Shown: positions 1 to 8,619, numbered from the stretch's first letter. The stretch: DNA of 64,000 bases from Bacillaceae bacterium OF18-1A (GCA_027694045.1 JAQEWB010000010.1:24921-88920), one strand, 5' to 3'. Notes: generated by a model not told the origin, from the sequence alone. Numbers and translations are program-made.

Positions 1-561
1 CAAGGATTAGTAACAGCGGCAATGTTTGCTTATATATCGGGTTCACCATTTGTGTTGCAAAACATATACGGGGCATCACCACAGCAGTTTAGTTTGTTCT
101 TTGCGATTAACGGTATTGGTATTATTATTGCTAGTCAAATTACTGGCCGTTTAGCAGGAAAAGTGAATGAGAAAACATTATTCGTTTCTGGCATTATTAT
201 TGCGGCTGTTGGTGGTATATCGTTACTACTTACAATCGTATTAGAGATAGGCTTAATTGGTGTTTTATGCTCGTTATTCCTTGTTGTATCAAGTGTTGGG
301 GTTGTATCAACAACTGGCTTCTCATTAGCGATGAGAAATCAAAAACAAGCAGCAGGAACAGCATCAGCTTTACTCGGTTTATTACAGTTTATTTCAGGAG
401 CGCTTGTAGCACCGTTAGTAGGTATTGGTGGCAGTAATACAGCATTACCAATGGGGGTTGTTATTGCGCTTTGTGAAGTGGGAGCCGTGTTATGTTATTT
501 ATTCATGGCAAGAAGAAGTGAGAAGCAGTTTGAACTGCAACAACAAAATCTAGAAGCTTAA
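1..561 (+). CDS. MFS multidrug efflux transporter, C-terminal part (Bcr/CflA type)
   Basis: The reading frame is open from base 1, so the gene begins upstream of the window and 186 C-terminal residues are visible. They form about five hydrophobic segments separated by short polar loops, including a glycine/isoleucine-rich helix followed by a G-R-L-A-G-K loop, typical of the second half of a 12-helix drug:proton antiporter of the DHA1 family. It would act in the cytoplasmic membrane exporting toxic compounds; substrate unknown. The end is polar and glutamine-rich. A strong terminator follows directly. The family call is fairly sure; the Bcr/CflA assignment rests on overall resemblance. Confidence 0.75.
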   Translation, partial: QGLVTAAMFAYISGSPFVLQNIYGASPQQFSLFFAINGIGIIIASQITGRLAGKVNEKTLFVSGIIIAAVGGISLLLTIVLEIGLIGVLCSLFLVVSSVGVVSTTGFSLAMRNQKQAAGTASALLGLLQFISGALVAPLVGIGGSNTALPMGVVIALCEVGAVLCYLFMARRSEKQFELQQQNLEA

Positions 562-563
562 CA

Positions 564-610
564 AAAGAGGGATGATTCAAAAGGAATATTTGAATCATCC
601 CTCTTTATTT
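564..610 (+). terminator. Rho-independent terminator after the MFS gene
   Basis: A long near-perfect hairpin (arms about 564-582 and 589-607, loop AGGAATA) containing GAGGGATGATTC and its complement, ending in a T-rich tract, starts two bases after the stop codon. Confidence 0.85.
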
Positions 611-797
611 GTAAGTTAAGAGAGTAAAATGATGCAAAAGTTATTTGCATAAGGTGACGATAATGTGACAAAAATGTTGGTATATATATTATGATGGCGT
701 CTTCAGTGTAAAAAGTAGGATGTTCTCGGTATAATAACAAGTGGAGATAAAGTGAAACTATAATGAGTAGTAGCTGTAGATAAAAGGAGAATTCGAG

Positions 798-1301
798 ATG
801 AAGAAGGTTTTGAGTATTGCTGTAATGGGAAGTATGATTCTTCTGGCAGGATGTAGTGGGAATAAAGAAGCGAAAGAACCAAAAGAAAAGGTAGAGCAAT
901 CTACTGAACAAACAGAAGAGACGAAAGCATATCTTGCAGTACATGAAAAATACGATATAAAAATGAATAAAGAAATTAATAAAGCGTTGCAGTTATTTGA
1001 AGTAGCAAAAGAAAAAGGCGGTAAGGAAATAACGAATGCTACATATAAAGAAGACGTACAAAAGGTAACAACAGGTATGTTAGAAGATATTGATAATATC
1101 CGTAAAGAAATTCGTGTACCGAAGTCGAAAGAAGAAGAACATGAAATGTATGTTGGTTTCTTAAATGAATCAGAGCAAGCGATGAAAAAATTGCAGAAGT
1201 TAGCTAAAGAAGAAGATTCATCGTTGATTCGTGATATAGAAATTAATTTTTCAACAGCATCGACATACTATAAACGCTTTCAAGCAGAAATGCAAAAGTA
1301 A
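798..1301 (+). CDS. putative lipoprotein of unknown function
   Basis: 167 residues. The N-terminus is a classic lipoprotein signal peptide: M-K-K, a hydrophobic stretch, then lipobox L-L-A-G-C with the acylated cysteine at residue 19. The mature part is highly charged (K/E rich) and predicted helical, with no catalytic motif that I recognise. It would be anchored to the outer face of the membrane. The start is supported by AAAGGAG eight bases upstream. It stands alone between terminators, with about 190 bp of upstream sequence for its own promoter. Function unknown. Confidence 0.8.
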   Translation: MKKVLSIAVMGSMILLAGCSGNKEAKEPKEKVEQSTEQTEETKAYLAVHEKYDIKMNKEINKALQLFEVAKEKGGKEITNATYKEDVQKVTTGMLEDIDNIRKEIRVPKSKEEEHEMYVGFLNESEQAMKKLQKLAKEEDSSLIRDIEINFSTASTYYKRFQAEMQK

Positions 1302-1329
1302 CCTTGCGTATGCAAGGTTACTTTTTTTT
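1297..1329. terminator. bidirectional terminator between convergent genes
   Basis: Hairpin with arms AGTAACCTTGC and GCAAGGTTACTT followed by T8 on the plus strand and preceded by A-rich sequence, so it can serve both the lipoprotein gene (plus) and the small membrane protein (minus). It overlaps both stop codons. Confidence 0.85.
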
Positions 1330-1533
1330 CTTGCCATCACCGTCTTCATCCTCACATACTAATACTTTTTGCTCTTCATGAAATTCAGAAATAGTTTGAC
1401 CGGTAATGTTATCAAAGGGTGTATAAAAAGAGGTGATGCCTTTCTTTTTAATGAAAAGTTTATAAAATCCAATGATAACAAGGATGACAATTGTTAACGG
1501 TAATCCTATAGTTGCCAGCAGTATCGGATTCAT
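1318..1533 (-). CDS. small single-pass membrane protein (DUF3951-like)
   Basis: 71 residues: an N-terminal hydrophobic segment (about residues 4-27, L-P-L-T-I-V-I-L-V-I-I-G-F), a basic K-K-K stop-transfer cluster, a short conserved-looking F-Y-T-P-F-D-N-I-T-G-Q-T motif and an acidic/lysine tail. A consensus-like RBS (AAGGAG) precedes the ATG. It resembles small DUF3951 proteins of the B. cereus group, recalled by pattern only. Function unknown. Confidence 0.65.
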   Translation of the reverse strand: MNPILLATIGLPLTIVILVIIGFYKLFIKKKGITSFYTPFDNITGQTISEFHEEQKVLVCEDEDGDGKKKK

Positions 1534-1637
1534 CTTATAACTCCTTTAATATAATTTCTTTTTATTATAAGCGAAAAACTGTGATTTAGATAAATGACCA
1601 CATTAAAAACTGATTTTTCTAAAAATATCCAATTTGA

Positions 1638-1666
1638 TTGACTTTTCATTTTTTCAGAATTATAAT
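1638..1666 (+). promoter_or_regulatory. sigma-A promoter of the S-box/opp operon
   Basis: TTGACT (1638-1643), a 17-bp spacer and a perfect TATAAT (1661-1666), located about 40 bp before the S-box aptamer. Confidence 0.75.
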
Positions 1667-1707
1667 TCAAAATATACAATTTGAACCAAATAATAATATA
1701 GCAATTT

Positions 1708-1812
1708 ACTTATCCAGAGAGGTAGAGGGACTGGCCCTATGACACCTCAGCAGCGGGTTCTGTAATAGGAACACCGTGCTAATTCCAGCAAGCAAGTCTT
1801 GAAAGATAAGTG
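1708..1812 (+). ncRNA. SAM riboswitch (S-box leader) of the oligopeptide ABC operon
   Basis: The segment has the S-box hallmarks: closing stem ACTTATC..GATAAGT, then AGAGAGGTAGAGGGACTGGCCC with a pseudoknot-type CAGCAGC region, a variable P3 arm and GCAAG..CTTGAAAGATAAG at the 3' side. It is followed within 20 bases by an intrinsic terminator, the usual transcriptional OFF switch: high S-adenosylmethionine stops transcription. This places the downstream peptide importer under sulfur/methionine control, so the imported peptides may be a methionine source (inference). Confidence 0.93.
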
Positions 1813-1829
1813 ATGGGCCTTTGTTTATT

Positions 1830-1867
1830 AAGCCTTGATCTTATTTTTTAAGATCAAGGCTTTTTGT
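1830..1867 (+). terminator. S-box-controlled terminator
   Basis: Hairpin AGCCTTGATCTTA / TAAGATCAAGGCT followed by T5 directly after the S-box aptamer, 80 bases before the first permease gene. Confidence 0.9.
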
Positions 1868-1948
1868 ATTCTAAAAAGAGAAGCGGAAGTAATGGGAAAA
1901 GTATTTCTATAAAACAAAGTATTTTTATGAGTTTAGGAGGTTATTGAA

Positions 1949-2866
1949 GTGTATGTTATTAAAAAACTAGCGGTTATGGTGTTTACACTATGGGTTATTA
2001 CGACAGTAACATTTTTAATTATGCACATTATTCCAGGAGATCCATTTTCATCGGATGCGAAAATTTTTCCTGAAGAAGTAATACAAAACATGAGAGCAAA
2101 GTATCACCTTGATGAACCGTTATGGAATCAATATGTTGCGTATTTAGACGGCGTAGTTCATTTTGATTTTGGTGAATCCGTTCAATCGACTGGACAAGGT
2201 GTATCAGAAATTATTACGACTGGTTTTGGTCCATCGGCAATTATAGGTCTACAAGCACTTATTATTTCACTATTAGTCGGAATTGCAGCAGGTACATTTG
2301 CAGCTCTATATCATGGGAAAGTAATTGATTATAGTGTGAGCTTGCTTGCAATTCTTGGTATTTCTATTCCAAGCTTTATTTTAGCTCCACTATTTATACA
2401 AGTATTCGCTATACAATTCGAACTGTTACCAGTAGCGTCTTGGGGTACATTCGAACATACGGTATTGCCATCCTTCGCATTAGCATTAGGGCCAATCGCG
2501 GTTATTACAAGATTTGTTCGTTCTAATATGATTGAAGTTTTGCAGAGTGATTATATTAAGCTGGCGAGGGCGAAAGGTATACCGATTAAGAAGATTATTA
2601 TAAGACATGCTCTTCGAAATGCGATTGTTCCAGTACTTACATTTGTTGGACCATTAATGGCTGGACTTTTAACAGGGACTTTCGTTATTGAAAAAATCTT
2701 TTCAATTCCTGGTCTAGGGAAATATTTTGTAGATAGTATTTTTAACCGAGATTATCCAGTAATTATGGGAACAACCATTTTCTATAGTGCGCTATTAATT
2801 GTAAGTATTTTTATTACAGATATCATTCATCGTATTGTTGATCCACGTATTCGTTCTATTACGTAA
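1949..2866 (+). CDS. oppB: oligopeptide ABC transporter permease, OppB family
   Basis: 305 residues starting at GTG, with AGGAGG eight bases upstream. Six hydrophobic segments; the N-terminal V-I-K-K-L-A-V-M-V-F-T-L-W helix with the I-I-P-G-D-P periplasmic-side motif is typical of OppB/DppB. The cytoplasmic EAA loop reads L-A-R-A-K-G-I-P-I-K-K-I-I-I-R-H-A-L-R-N (about residues 205-225), which docks the ATPases. It forms the translocation channel with the next gene's product. First gene of a five-gene operon behind the SAM riboswitch; 16 bp separate it from the next gene. Confidence 0.92.
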   Translation: MYVIKKLAVMVFTLWVITTVTFLIMHIIPGDPFSSDAKIFPEEVIQNMRAKYHLDEPLWNQYVAYLDGVVHFDFGESVQSTGQGVSEIITTGFGPSAIIGLQALIISLLVGIAAGTFAALYHGKVIDYSVSLLAILGISIPSFILAPLFIQVFAIQFELLPVASWGTFEHTVLPSFALALGPIAVITRFVRSNMIEVLQSDYIKLARAKGIPIKKIIIRHALRNAIVPVLTFVGPLMAGLLTGTFVIEKIFSIPGLGKYFVDSIFNRDYPVIMGTTIFYSALLIVSIFITDIIHRIVDPRIRSIT

Positions 2867-2882
2867 GGAGGGGGATGTTTAA

Positions 2883-3887
2883 ATGGGGGCTTATGAAATT
2901 AATGACCAGTTATTAACGAATGAAGAGAAGAAAGAATTAACGATAAATAAAGAGCAGCAAACGATTAGCCGAAAGAAAGAAGTGTTTCGTAAGTTTGTAT
3001 CGAATCCAATTGCAGTTTTAGGGGCTGTAACGTTATTACTCATTATTATTTTTTCTCTTATTGGAGAAAGTTTAACGTCGTTTACAGCGAGTGAACAAGT
3101 AAAAGAGGCGACAAATTTACCGCCTAGTAGTGAGCATTGGTTCGGAACAGATGATTTAGGTAGAGACATATGGGCGCGTACTTGGGCTGGTGGGAAGATT
3201 TCACTAACAGTTGGATTAGTAGCAGCTGCCCTTGATATAGGACTTGGTGTATTAATCGGTGGCTTTAGTGGATATGTGAGAGGACGTAATCGACTTGGAA
3301 CTTTAATCGATGAGTGGATTATAAGAGGGATCGAAGTATTATACGGTATACCATATTTATTAATTGTTATTTTACTATTAATCGTTATGAAGCCAGGGCT
3401 TTTCACTATTATTATCGCTCTTGCATTAACGGGGTGGATTGGAATGGCTCGTCTTATTCGGGCACAAGTATTGTCGTTAAAGCAAAGGGAGTTTGTTATC
3501 GCAGCAGAACGATTAGGTACGCCTCATATGAAAATTATATATGGACACTTAATTCCAAATTTAACAGGGATTATTATCGTAAATTTATCATTTACAATTC
3601 CAGCAGCTATTTTCTCAGAATCATTTTTAAGTTTTATCGGACTTGGAGTACAATCACCAGCGGCAAGTTGGGGGACAATGACAAATGATGCACTCGGGAC
3701 ATTATTGAGTGGAGAGTGGTGGCAGCTATTCTTCCCAGCAATCATGATTGCGCTCATAATGTTTGCATTTAATGCAATTGGTGATGGCTTACAAGATGCA
3801 ATTGATCCAAAAATCGTAAAACAGAATAGAAAGGAGAAAAAGCATGGGACAGCTCTTATCTTTAGAAAACGTAACGTTAGCCGTTGA
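2883..3887 (+). CDS. oppC: oligopeptide ABC transporter permease, OppC family
   Basis: 334 residues. A long charged cytoplasmic N-terminus (about 45 residues) precedes the first helix, then the OppC_N signature H-W-F-G-T-D-D-L-G-R-D-I-W-A-R. The EAA loop is A-A-E-R-L-G-T-P-H-M-K-I-I-Y-G-H-L-I-P-N. Partner of the preceding OppB. An RBS (GGAGGGGG) lies just upstream of the ATG. Its 3' end overlaps the following ATPase gene by 44 bases in another frame, suggesting translational coupling; the last 15 residues are encoded in that overlap and probably vary between homologues. Confidence 0.92.
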   Translation: MGAYEINDQLLTNEEKKELTINKEQQTISRKKEVFRKFVSNPIAVLGAVTLLLIIIFSLIGESLTSFTASEQVKEATNLPPSSEHWFGTDDLGRDIWARTWAGGKISLTVGLVAAALDIGLGVLIGGFSGYVRGRNRLGTLIDEWIIRGIEVLYGIPYLLIVILLLIVMKPGLFTIIIALALTGWIGMARLIRAQVLSLKQREFVIAAERLGTPHMKIIYGHLIPNLTGIIIVNLSFTIPAAIFSESFLSFIGLGVQSPAASWGTMTNDALGTLLSGEWWQLFFPAIMIALIMFAFNAIGDGLQDAIDPKIVKQNRKEKKHGTALIFRKRNVSR

Positions 3888-4854
3888 AAAAGAGAATAGT
3901 AAGCAAGCGATTGTGAAGCATGTTTCCTTTTCTATTAGCGAAGGTGAAATAGTTGCACTTGTAGGAGAAAGTGGCTCAGGGAAAAGTGTTACAGCACAAT
4001 CTATTATCGGCTTAAATCAAGAATCAATTCATATTGATGATGGAAATATATCTTTTGAATCAGAGGAATTAACGAATCTACAAGAATCAGAATGGAATCA
4101 AATTCGTGGGAAAGATATTGCTTTTATCTTTCAAGACCCACTTTCTTCTTTAAATCCGACGATGAAGGTGGGAAGGCAAATTACAGAGGTGATTTTGCAA
4201 CATGAGAAAAAATCGAAAAGAGAAGCAAAGAAAATAGCGATTAACTTGTTAACAGATTTAGGGATACATGAACCGGAGAAACGATTTGAACAGTACCCAC
4301 ATCAATTAAGCGGGGGCATGAGGCAACGGATTTGTTTAGCAATTGCATTTGCTTGCCACCCAAAGCTCGTTATTGCGGATGAACCTACGACAGCATTAGA
4401 TGTAACAATTCAAAAGCAAATTATGGAGTTATTAAAGGAAAGAAAGGAAAAGCAAAATACGAGTATTTTATTAATTACTCACGATTTGGCACTTGTACGT
4501 GAAGTAGCGGATCGAGTAGTTGTGATGTATGGGGGACGAGTTGTTGAAAAAGGAACGATACAGGAGGTAATAGGTTCTCCTAAACATCCATACACAAAAA
4601 GCTTATTACAAGCAATTCCGAATATGGATGATTCTGAAAAAGTGCTACGTGCAATAGAAGGAACGACGCCTTCCATTGAGACTTTAAATAGCTTTGGTTG
4701 TCCTTTTGTAAATCGTTGCCCAGTAGCGATAAAAGAATGTATGCATCGTTTCCCGGAGCGAACAACATATTCTGGGGAGCATAGTTCGCATTGCTGGCAG
4801 CATGTTCTGGAGCATAATAAAGCGAAATCAAAAGAGAAGGTGAATGCCTCATGA
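3844..4854 (+). CDS. oppD: oligopeptide ABC transporter ATPase, OppD family
   Basis: 336 residues. Walker A G-E-S-G-S-G-K-S (about 41-48), Q-loop F-Q-D-P-L-S-S-L-N-P, signature L-S-G-G-M-R-Q-R (about 155), Walker B V-I-A-D-E-P-T-T-A-L-D and switch histidine L-I-T-H-D-L. The C-terminal oligopeptide-transporter domain carries four cysteines (C-P-F-V-N-R-C-P, then C, then C-W), a pattern that in some OppD/DppD proteins binds an iron-sulfur cluster. It hydrolyses ATP for peptide uptake with the next gene's product. RBS AAAGGAGAAAAAGC lies inside oppC. Confidence 0.92.
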   Translation: MGQLLSLENVTLAVEKENSKQAIVKHVSFSISEGEIVALVGESGSGKSVTAQSIIGLNQESIHIDDGNISFESEELTNLQESEWNQIRGKDIAFIFQDPLSSLNPTMKVGRQITEVILQHEKKSKREAKKIAINLLTDLGIHEPEKRFEQYPHQLSGGMRQRICLAIAFACHPKLVIADEPTTALDVTIQKQIMELLKERKEKQNTSILLITHDLALVREVADRVVVMYGGRVVEKGTIQEVIGSPKHPYTKSLLQAIPNMDDSEKVLRAIEGTTPSIETLNSFGCPFVNRCPVAIKECMHRFPERTTYSGEHSSHCWQHVLEHNKAKSKEKVNAS

Positions 4855-5624
4855 CGACAGATTTAATTACTGTAAAGCAAGTAACGAAAACGTATGGAAG
4901 TAAAAATAAAGAAATCGCAGCGTTAAAAGAGATATCACTTTCTATCCCGAAAGGAACAACACTTGGCATTATTGGAGAAAGTGGATCAGGAAAAACAACA
5001 CTTGGAAAGCTTATAGCTGGGATTGAGAAACCAACGTCTGGTGAAATTAATTATAACGGTCAAATTGTTCACAAACTGAAGTCAGCTAATAAGCGGAATT
5101 TCTTACAGAAAGTACAGTTTATTTTTCAAGATTCCACTGCTGCATTAAATCCGCGTTGGAAAGTACGCGATAGCGTAACAGAAGGGTATATATCATTTGG
5201 TTTAGGTGATAAAGGGTTGAAGGATAAAGTGGCAGGTGATGCGCTAGAGCGCGTTGGATTAGATAGAAGATATATTGATCGCTATCCACATGAATTTAGT
5301 GGTGGACAACGGCAACGTATCGCTATTGCAAGAGCACTATTATGTGAGCCAGAAGTATTAATTCTTGATGAACCAATTTCAGCATTAGATGTGTCACTAC
5401 AAATTCAAATTGTACATTTGCTGCAAAAAATCCAAAAGGAACAAGGCTATACATACTTATTTATCGCGCATGATTTGCCGATGGTTCACTACTTATGTGA
5501 GAAAGTGGCTGTCTTATACAAAGGAGAACTTGTTGAATTTGGAAATACGGACGAAGTATTCCGCAATCCACAACATTCTTATACAAAAACATTATTAGCA
5601 TCAACACCAAAAATTTCAGGTTAA
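4851..5624 (+). CDS. oppF: oligopeptide ABC transporter ATPase, OppF family, short form
   Basis: 257 residues, starting in a 4-base ATGA overlap with oppD. Walker A G-E-S-G-S-G-K-T-T, Q-loop F-Q-D-S-T-A-A-L-N-P, signature F-S-G-G-Q-R-Q-R, Walker B V-L-I-L-D-E-P-I-S-A-L-D, H-loop I-A-H-D-L. Usual OppF proteins are about 310-330 residues; this one stops right after the nucleotide-binding domain and lacks the C-terminal cysteine-containing extension present in its partner. The stop is followed normally by the next RBS, so it looks like a natural short form rather than a truncation. Confidence 0.9.
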   Translation: MTTDLITVKQVTKTYGSKNKEIAALKEISLSIPKGTTLGIIGESGSGKTTLGKLIAGIEKPTSGEINYNGQIVHKLKSANKRNFLQKVQFIFQDSTAALNPRWKVRDSVTEGYISFGLGDKGLKDKVAGDALERVGLDRRYIDRYPHEFSGGQRQRIAIARALLCEPEVLILDEPISALDVSLQIQIVHLLQKIQKEQGYTYLFIAHDLPMVHYLCEKVAVLYKGELVEFGNTDEVFRNPQHSYTKTLLASTPKISG

Positions 5625-5637
5625 AGGGGAATGTAAG

Positions 5638-7248
5638 ATGAAGAAGTTTTTATTATTTGTCATTATGACCGTATTAGCAATTACTTCCGTCGCTTGCGGT
5701 AAGAAAGAGGCGCAAAAGGCAAGTGCAGGTAAGGGAGATGGCGAGCGATTAGTAACGAATATTAGTAGCGATCCATATACACTTGATTCCGCGATTGCGA
5801 CAGATAGCACGTCAGGTTATGTCATAGGGCACTTATTCTCAAGTTTATATACGCAAGATAGTGATGGGAAATATCAAAATGAATTAGCAGAGAAAGAAGA
5901 AGTAAATGCTGATGGAACTGAGTATACCATTCATTTAAAGAAAGATATTAAATGGTCAGATGGTTCTCCTATTACAGCAAATGATTTTGAATTTGCATGG
6001 AAGCGATTATTAAATCCGAAAACAGGTTCTATGAATGCGACAGAAATGTATTTTATTAAAGGGGCAGAGGCATACAATACTGGAAAAGGTGAAGAAGGAA
6101 AAGTGGGCATTCAAGTCATTGATCCTCAAACATTAAAGGTAACACTTGAGCATCCAGTTGCTTCTATTAAACAAAAATTAGCAAGTTCACTATTTATTCC
6201 ATTATCAAAAAAATCAATTGATGATAACAATAAATTAAAAACAGATCCAAAAGAGTTAATTACGAACGGACCATTCACGTTAAAAGAATGGAAGCATAAT
6301 CAAGCAATTACAGTACAAAAGAATAAAGAATACTATGATAAAAAGGTAACGTTAAAAGAAATTGAGTTTCGTATTATTCCAGACTCAAAAACAGCGTATC
6401 AATTGTACAAATCAAAAGAATTAGATTTATTAAGTGGCTTACCACAAGAGATGATTGAGAAAGAAAAAGGGAATAAAGAATATAAACGTATTGCAGGATT
6501 CTCATCTTATATTTATTCGTTTAACGTAGAAAAAGAGCCATTTACAAACGCGAAAGTACGTAAAGCATTTTCATTAGCAGTTGATCGTAAGTTTATCGTT
6601 GAAAAACTATATAAAAATAATGCGCAAGAAGCATATGCATTCGTTCCAGAAGGAGCAAAAACACAAAGTGGTCGTGATTTCCGTAAAGAAAAAGGTGATT
6701 ACGTTAAATTCGATCCAGCAGAAGCGAAAAAATTACTAGAAGAAGGTATGAAAGAGCAGGGTTGGTCTACATTACCTGAAGTAACATTAAAATTCACTAC
6801 AGATACACAACATAAAAAAGTAGCAGAAGCAATGCAAGAAATGTTTAAGAAAAATCTTGGCGTAGATATTAAATTAGAAAATAAAGAGTGGAAGAGTTAC
6901 ATCGATACATATAAGCAAAGTGACTTCCAATTAGCTTATATGGGATGGGGCGGTTCTCTATTAGATCCAATTACTAAATTAGATTTATATGCAGGTGATG
7001 GTCCAAATAACTATGCAAAATGGCATAATAACGAATTTGATGCTTTAGTAAAAGAAGCAGAAGTTGAACAAAATGAAGATAAGCGTTTCGACTTATTGCA
7101 TAAAGCAGAAGATATTATGTTTACAGATTCACCATTAATCCCAATCATATTCCCTTCTGATTCTTATTTACAAAAAGAATCAGTATCTGGACTTCAATAT
7201 TATGTTGGATCTAAACCAGATTTAAGATATGCAAAAATAAAGAAGTAG
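5638..7248 (+). CDS. oppA: oligopeptide-binding lipoprotein (SBP family 5)
   Basis: 536 residues. Lipoprotein signal with lipobox T-S-V-A-C (cysteine 20). The mature protein has family-5 hallmarks: L-V-T-N-I-S-S-D-P-Y-T-L-D near the start, I-K-W-S-D-G-S-P-I-T-A-N-D-F-E-F-A-W-K-R (about 105-125), and a C-terminal lobe with A-Y-M-G-W-G-G-S-L-L-D-P-I-T. It captures peptides outside the membrane and delivers them to the OppBC channel. Last gene of the S-box operon; being the binding protein, it is probably the most abundant product. Start ATG preceded by AAAGGGGAATG. Confidence 0.93.
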   Translation: MKKFLLFVIMTVLAITSVACGKKEAQKASAGKGDGERLVTNISSDPYTLDSAIATDSTSGYVIGHLFSSLYTQDSDGKYQNELAEKEEVNADGTEYTIHLKKDIKWSDGSPITANDFEFAWKRLLNPKTGSMNATEMYFIKGAEAYNTGKGEEGKVGIQVIDPQTLKVTLEHPVASIKQKLASSLFIPLSKKSIDDNNKLKTDPKELITNGPFTLKEWKHNQAITVQKNKEYYDKKVTLKEIEFRIIPDSKTAYQLYKSKELDLLSGLPQEMIEKEKGNKEYKRIAGFSSYIYSFNVEKEPFTNAKVRKAFSLAVDRKFIVEKLYKNNAQEAYAFVPEGAKTQSGRDFRKEKGDYVKFDPAEAKKLLEEGMKEQGWSTLPEVTLKFTTDTQHKKVAEAMQEMFKKNLGVDIKLENKEWKSYIDTYKQSDFQLAYMGWGGSLLDPITKLDLYAGDGPNNYAKWHNNEFDALVKEAEVEQNEDKRFDLLHKAEDIMFTDSPLIPIIFPSDSYLQKESVSGLQYYVGSKPDLRYAKIKK

Positions 7249-7272
7249 GCAATCGCCTACTTCTTTATTTTA
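7235..7272. terminator. bidirectional terminator between oppA and yusW-like gene
   Basis: Perfect hairpin AAATAAAGAAGTAGGC / GCCTACTTCTTTATTT with a CAATC-type loop between convergent genes; it overlaps the 3' ends of both. Confidence 0.85.
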
Positions 7273-7732
7273 CTTCTTTCTTATATTCTTTTTTCGTTCC
7301 ATCAGAGAAGACAACTTCTAAATCGAATTTTTGATAGTCTTTATCAAGTTTGAATACATTTACTACTTGATCGATTACTTCTTGGTCAGGAGTATTTTTA
7401 TCAAATTTTAATTCTTGTAGAAGTGGGCTTAATTTTGTAATAGCTTCATCTCCTGTTAATTTTACATCTGCTTTATGGTCTTCAATTTTTGCTTCCATTT
7501 TCTTATCAGCTGCTACATTTTTATAATCAGCTTCGTAGTCTTTCTTCGTATCTTGATAGTCTGCCTTCAAATCGAATTCATTAAAGTTTAGTTTTAAATC
7601 AGCAGGGGCTTCATTTTTTGCCTCTTCTGTAGTCTTCTTATTAGAAGTTGTGTCTTCCTTTGCGGGAGCTTTACAGCCTGTTAATACAGGTACTAGCATA
7701 AGAGCTAATAAAGCTGATAGTAAAATTCTCAT
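7265..7732 (-). CDS. YusW-like lipoprotein
   Basis: 155 residues from the ATG at 7732, chosen because AAGGAGG lies eight bases upstream; an earlier in-frame ATG at 7768 has no such site. Lipobox L-T-G-C (cysteine about 20), a K/E/T-rich linker, then a globular domain with the paired pattern L-N-F-N-E-F-D-L-K-A-D-Y and K-F-D-L-E-V-V-F-S-D-G-T-K-K-E-Y-K. This layout matches the YusW-like family of Bacillus membrane-anchored proteins, function unknown. Alone between terminators. Confidence 0.7.
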   Translation of the reverse strand: MRILLSALLALMLVPVLTGCKAPAKEDTTSNKKTTEEAKNEAPADLKLNFNEFDLKADYQDTKKDYEADYKNVAADKKMEAKIEDHKADVKLTGDEAITKLSPLLQELKFDKNTPDQEVIDQVVNVFKLDKDYQKFDLEVVFSDGTKKEYKKEVK

Positions 7733-7905
7733 TATAAATTCCTCCTTATGTAAAGTTGTTCTATACAAGTTTTTCCAAAAAACATGTAATTATGTATGTG
7801 TTGAAAATAAATTATTACCTTGTAGTCATAAGGGATAATCCGCAATTTAAATCAAAAGTGATTTGTATGTATATGGTAAATTGAAGTTGTGAGGGAGGGA
7901 CTAAA

Positions 7906-8218
7906 ATGCATGAAGAATATAAAGAGATAATAAAAAAATCAATTGAATATATAGAAAATCACTTGCATGAGGAGCTTACAACAGAATGAGTAGCATCTCA
8001 CAGTGCAGTATCGATGTACCATTTTCATCGTATTTTTCAAAGATATGTTGGGATGAGTGTAACGGATTATATTCGAAAGAGAAGATTAACTCATGCTGCA
8101 CAGGCTTTAGTATCAACTGAAAGAGCAGTTATTGATATTGCAATGCAATATGGTTTTTCCTCACAAGAGGCATTTACGAGAACTTTTAAAAGAATGTTCC
8201 AATGCAAAAAAAAGGGGA
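7906..8218 (+). pseudogene. AraC-family regulator remnant, DNA-binding domain with internal stop
   Basis: An ATG at 7906 behind GGGAGGGA opens a frame encoding an AraC/XylS N-terminal helix (I-I-K-K-S-I-E-Y-I-E-N-H-L-H-E-E-L-T-T-E), interrupted at codon 28 by TGA (7987-7989). The same frame resumes with V-A-S-H-S-A-V-S-M-Y-H-F-H-R-I-F-Q and the second helix-turn-helix D-I-A-M-Q-Y-G-F-S-S-Q-E-A-F-T-R-T-F-K-R-M-F. Homology ends at about 8210, where the expected C-terminal effector domain is replaced by the tail of a different gene. Nonsense mutation plus deletion: not functional. Confidence 0.85.
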
Positions 8219-8575
8219 AGAGGATTATTGACAATTGTTTTCTTTGCCTTTCTTTCATTAACACAAATGTTTCTAACTGTGTTTGGAAACGCAGGTATGA
8301 TTTTTAATATTATCTCACTATCGTTACAACTTGTAAGTTCCGGTGTAATTGTCCCACATGAGATGCTTTCTAAAACATATCAAACAATCGGTGAACTATT
8401 TCCCGCAACATATGCAGTGAATGGCTATTATACAATAATATTTGGAGGAGTTAGTTTAGAGAGAAATATTATTTCATTATTAGTTATTGTATTGGTTACA
8501 CAGTCAGTAGCAGTGATGACTTTAGCTATAAAAGGAATGGTAAAGGGAAGAAGCTCTGTAGTTAAAGAAGCATAA
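8219..8575 (+). pseudogene. C-terminal fragment of a YhgE/Pip-type membrane protein
   Basis: In a different frame from the AraC remnant, the sequence encodes about 115 residues with four hydrophobic segments, including the motif S-G-V-I-V-P-H-E-M-L, then T-I-G-E-L-F-P-A-T-Y-A-V-N-G-Y-Y. This resembles the C-terminal ABC-2-like domain of YhgE/Pip (phage-infection-protein) family proteins, normally 700-900 residues. The N-terminal body is absent, so a large deletion has fused the two remnants near the poly-A run at about 8207-8214. No RBS or credible start is seen for the fragment. Confidence 0.75.
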
Positions 8576-8577
8576 AA

Positions 8578-8611
8578 TAAAAAGGTATCCTCGGTGGGAT
8601 ACCTTTTTATT
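8578..8611. terminator. bidirectional terminator
   Basis: Hairpin AAAGGTATCC / GGATACCTTT with flanking A and T runs between the pseudogene (plus) and the oppA paralogue (minus). Confidence 0.8.
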
Positions 8612-8619
8612 AGCACTTA

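Noticed and set aside
558..944. Minus-strand 128-codon ORF over the start of the lipoprotein gene
   Set aside because: It overlaps the terminator and the RBS/signal peptide of the real plus-strand lipoprotein and has no RBS of its own.
2891..3406. Minus-strand 171-codon ORF inside oppC
   Set aside because: Antisense shadow of a clearly conserved permease gene.
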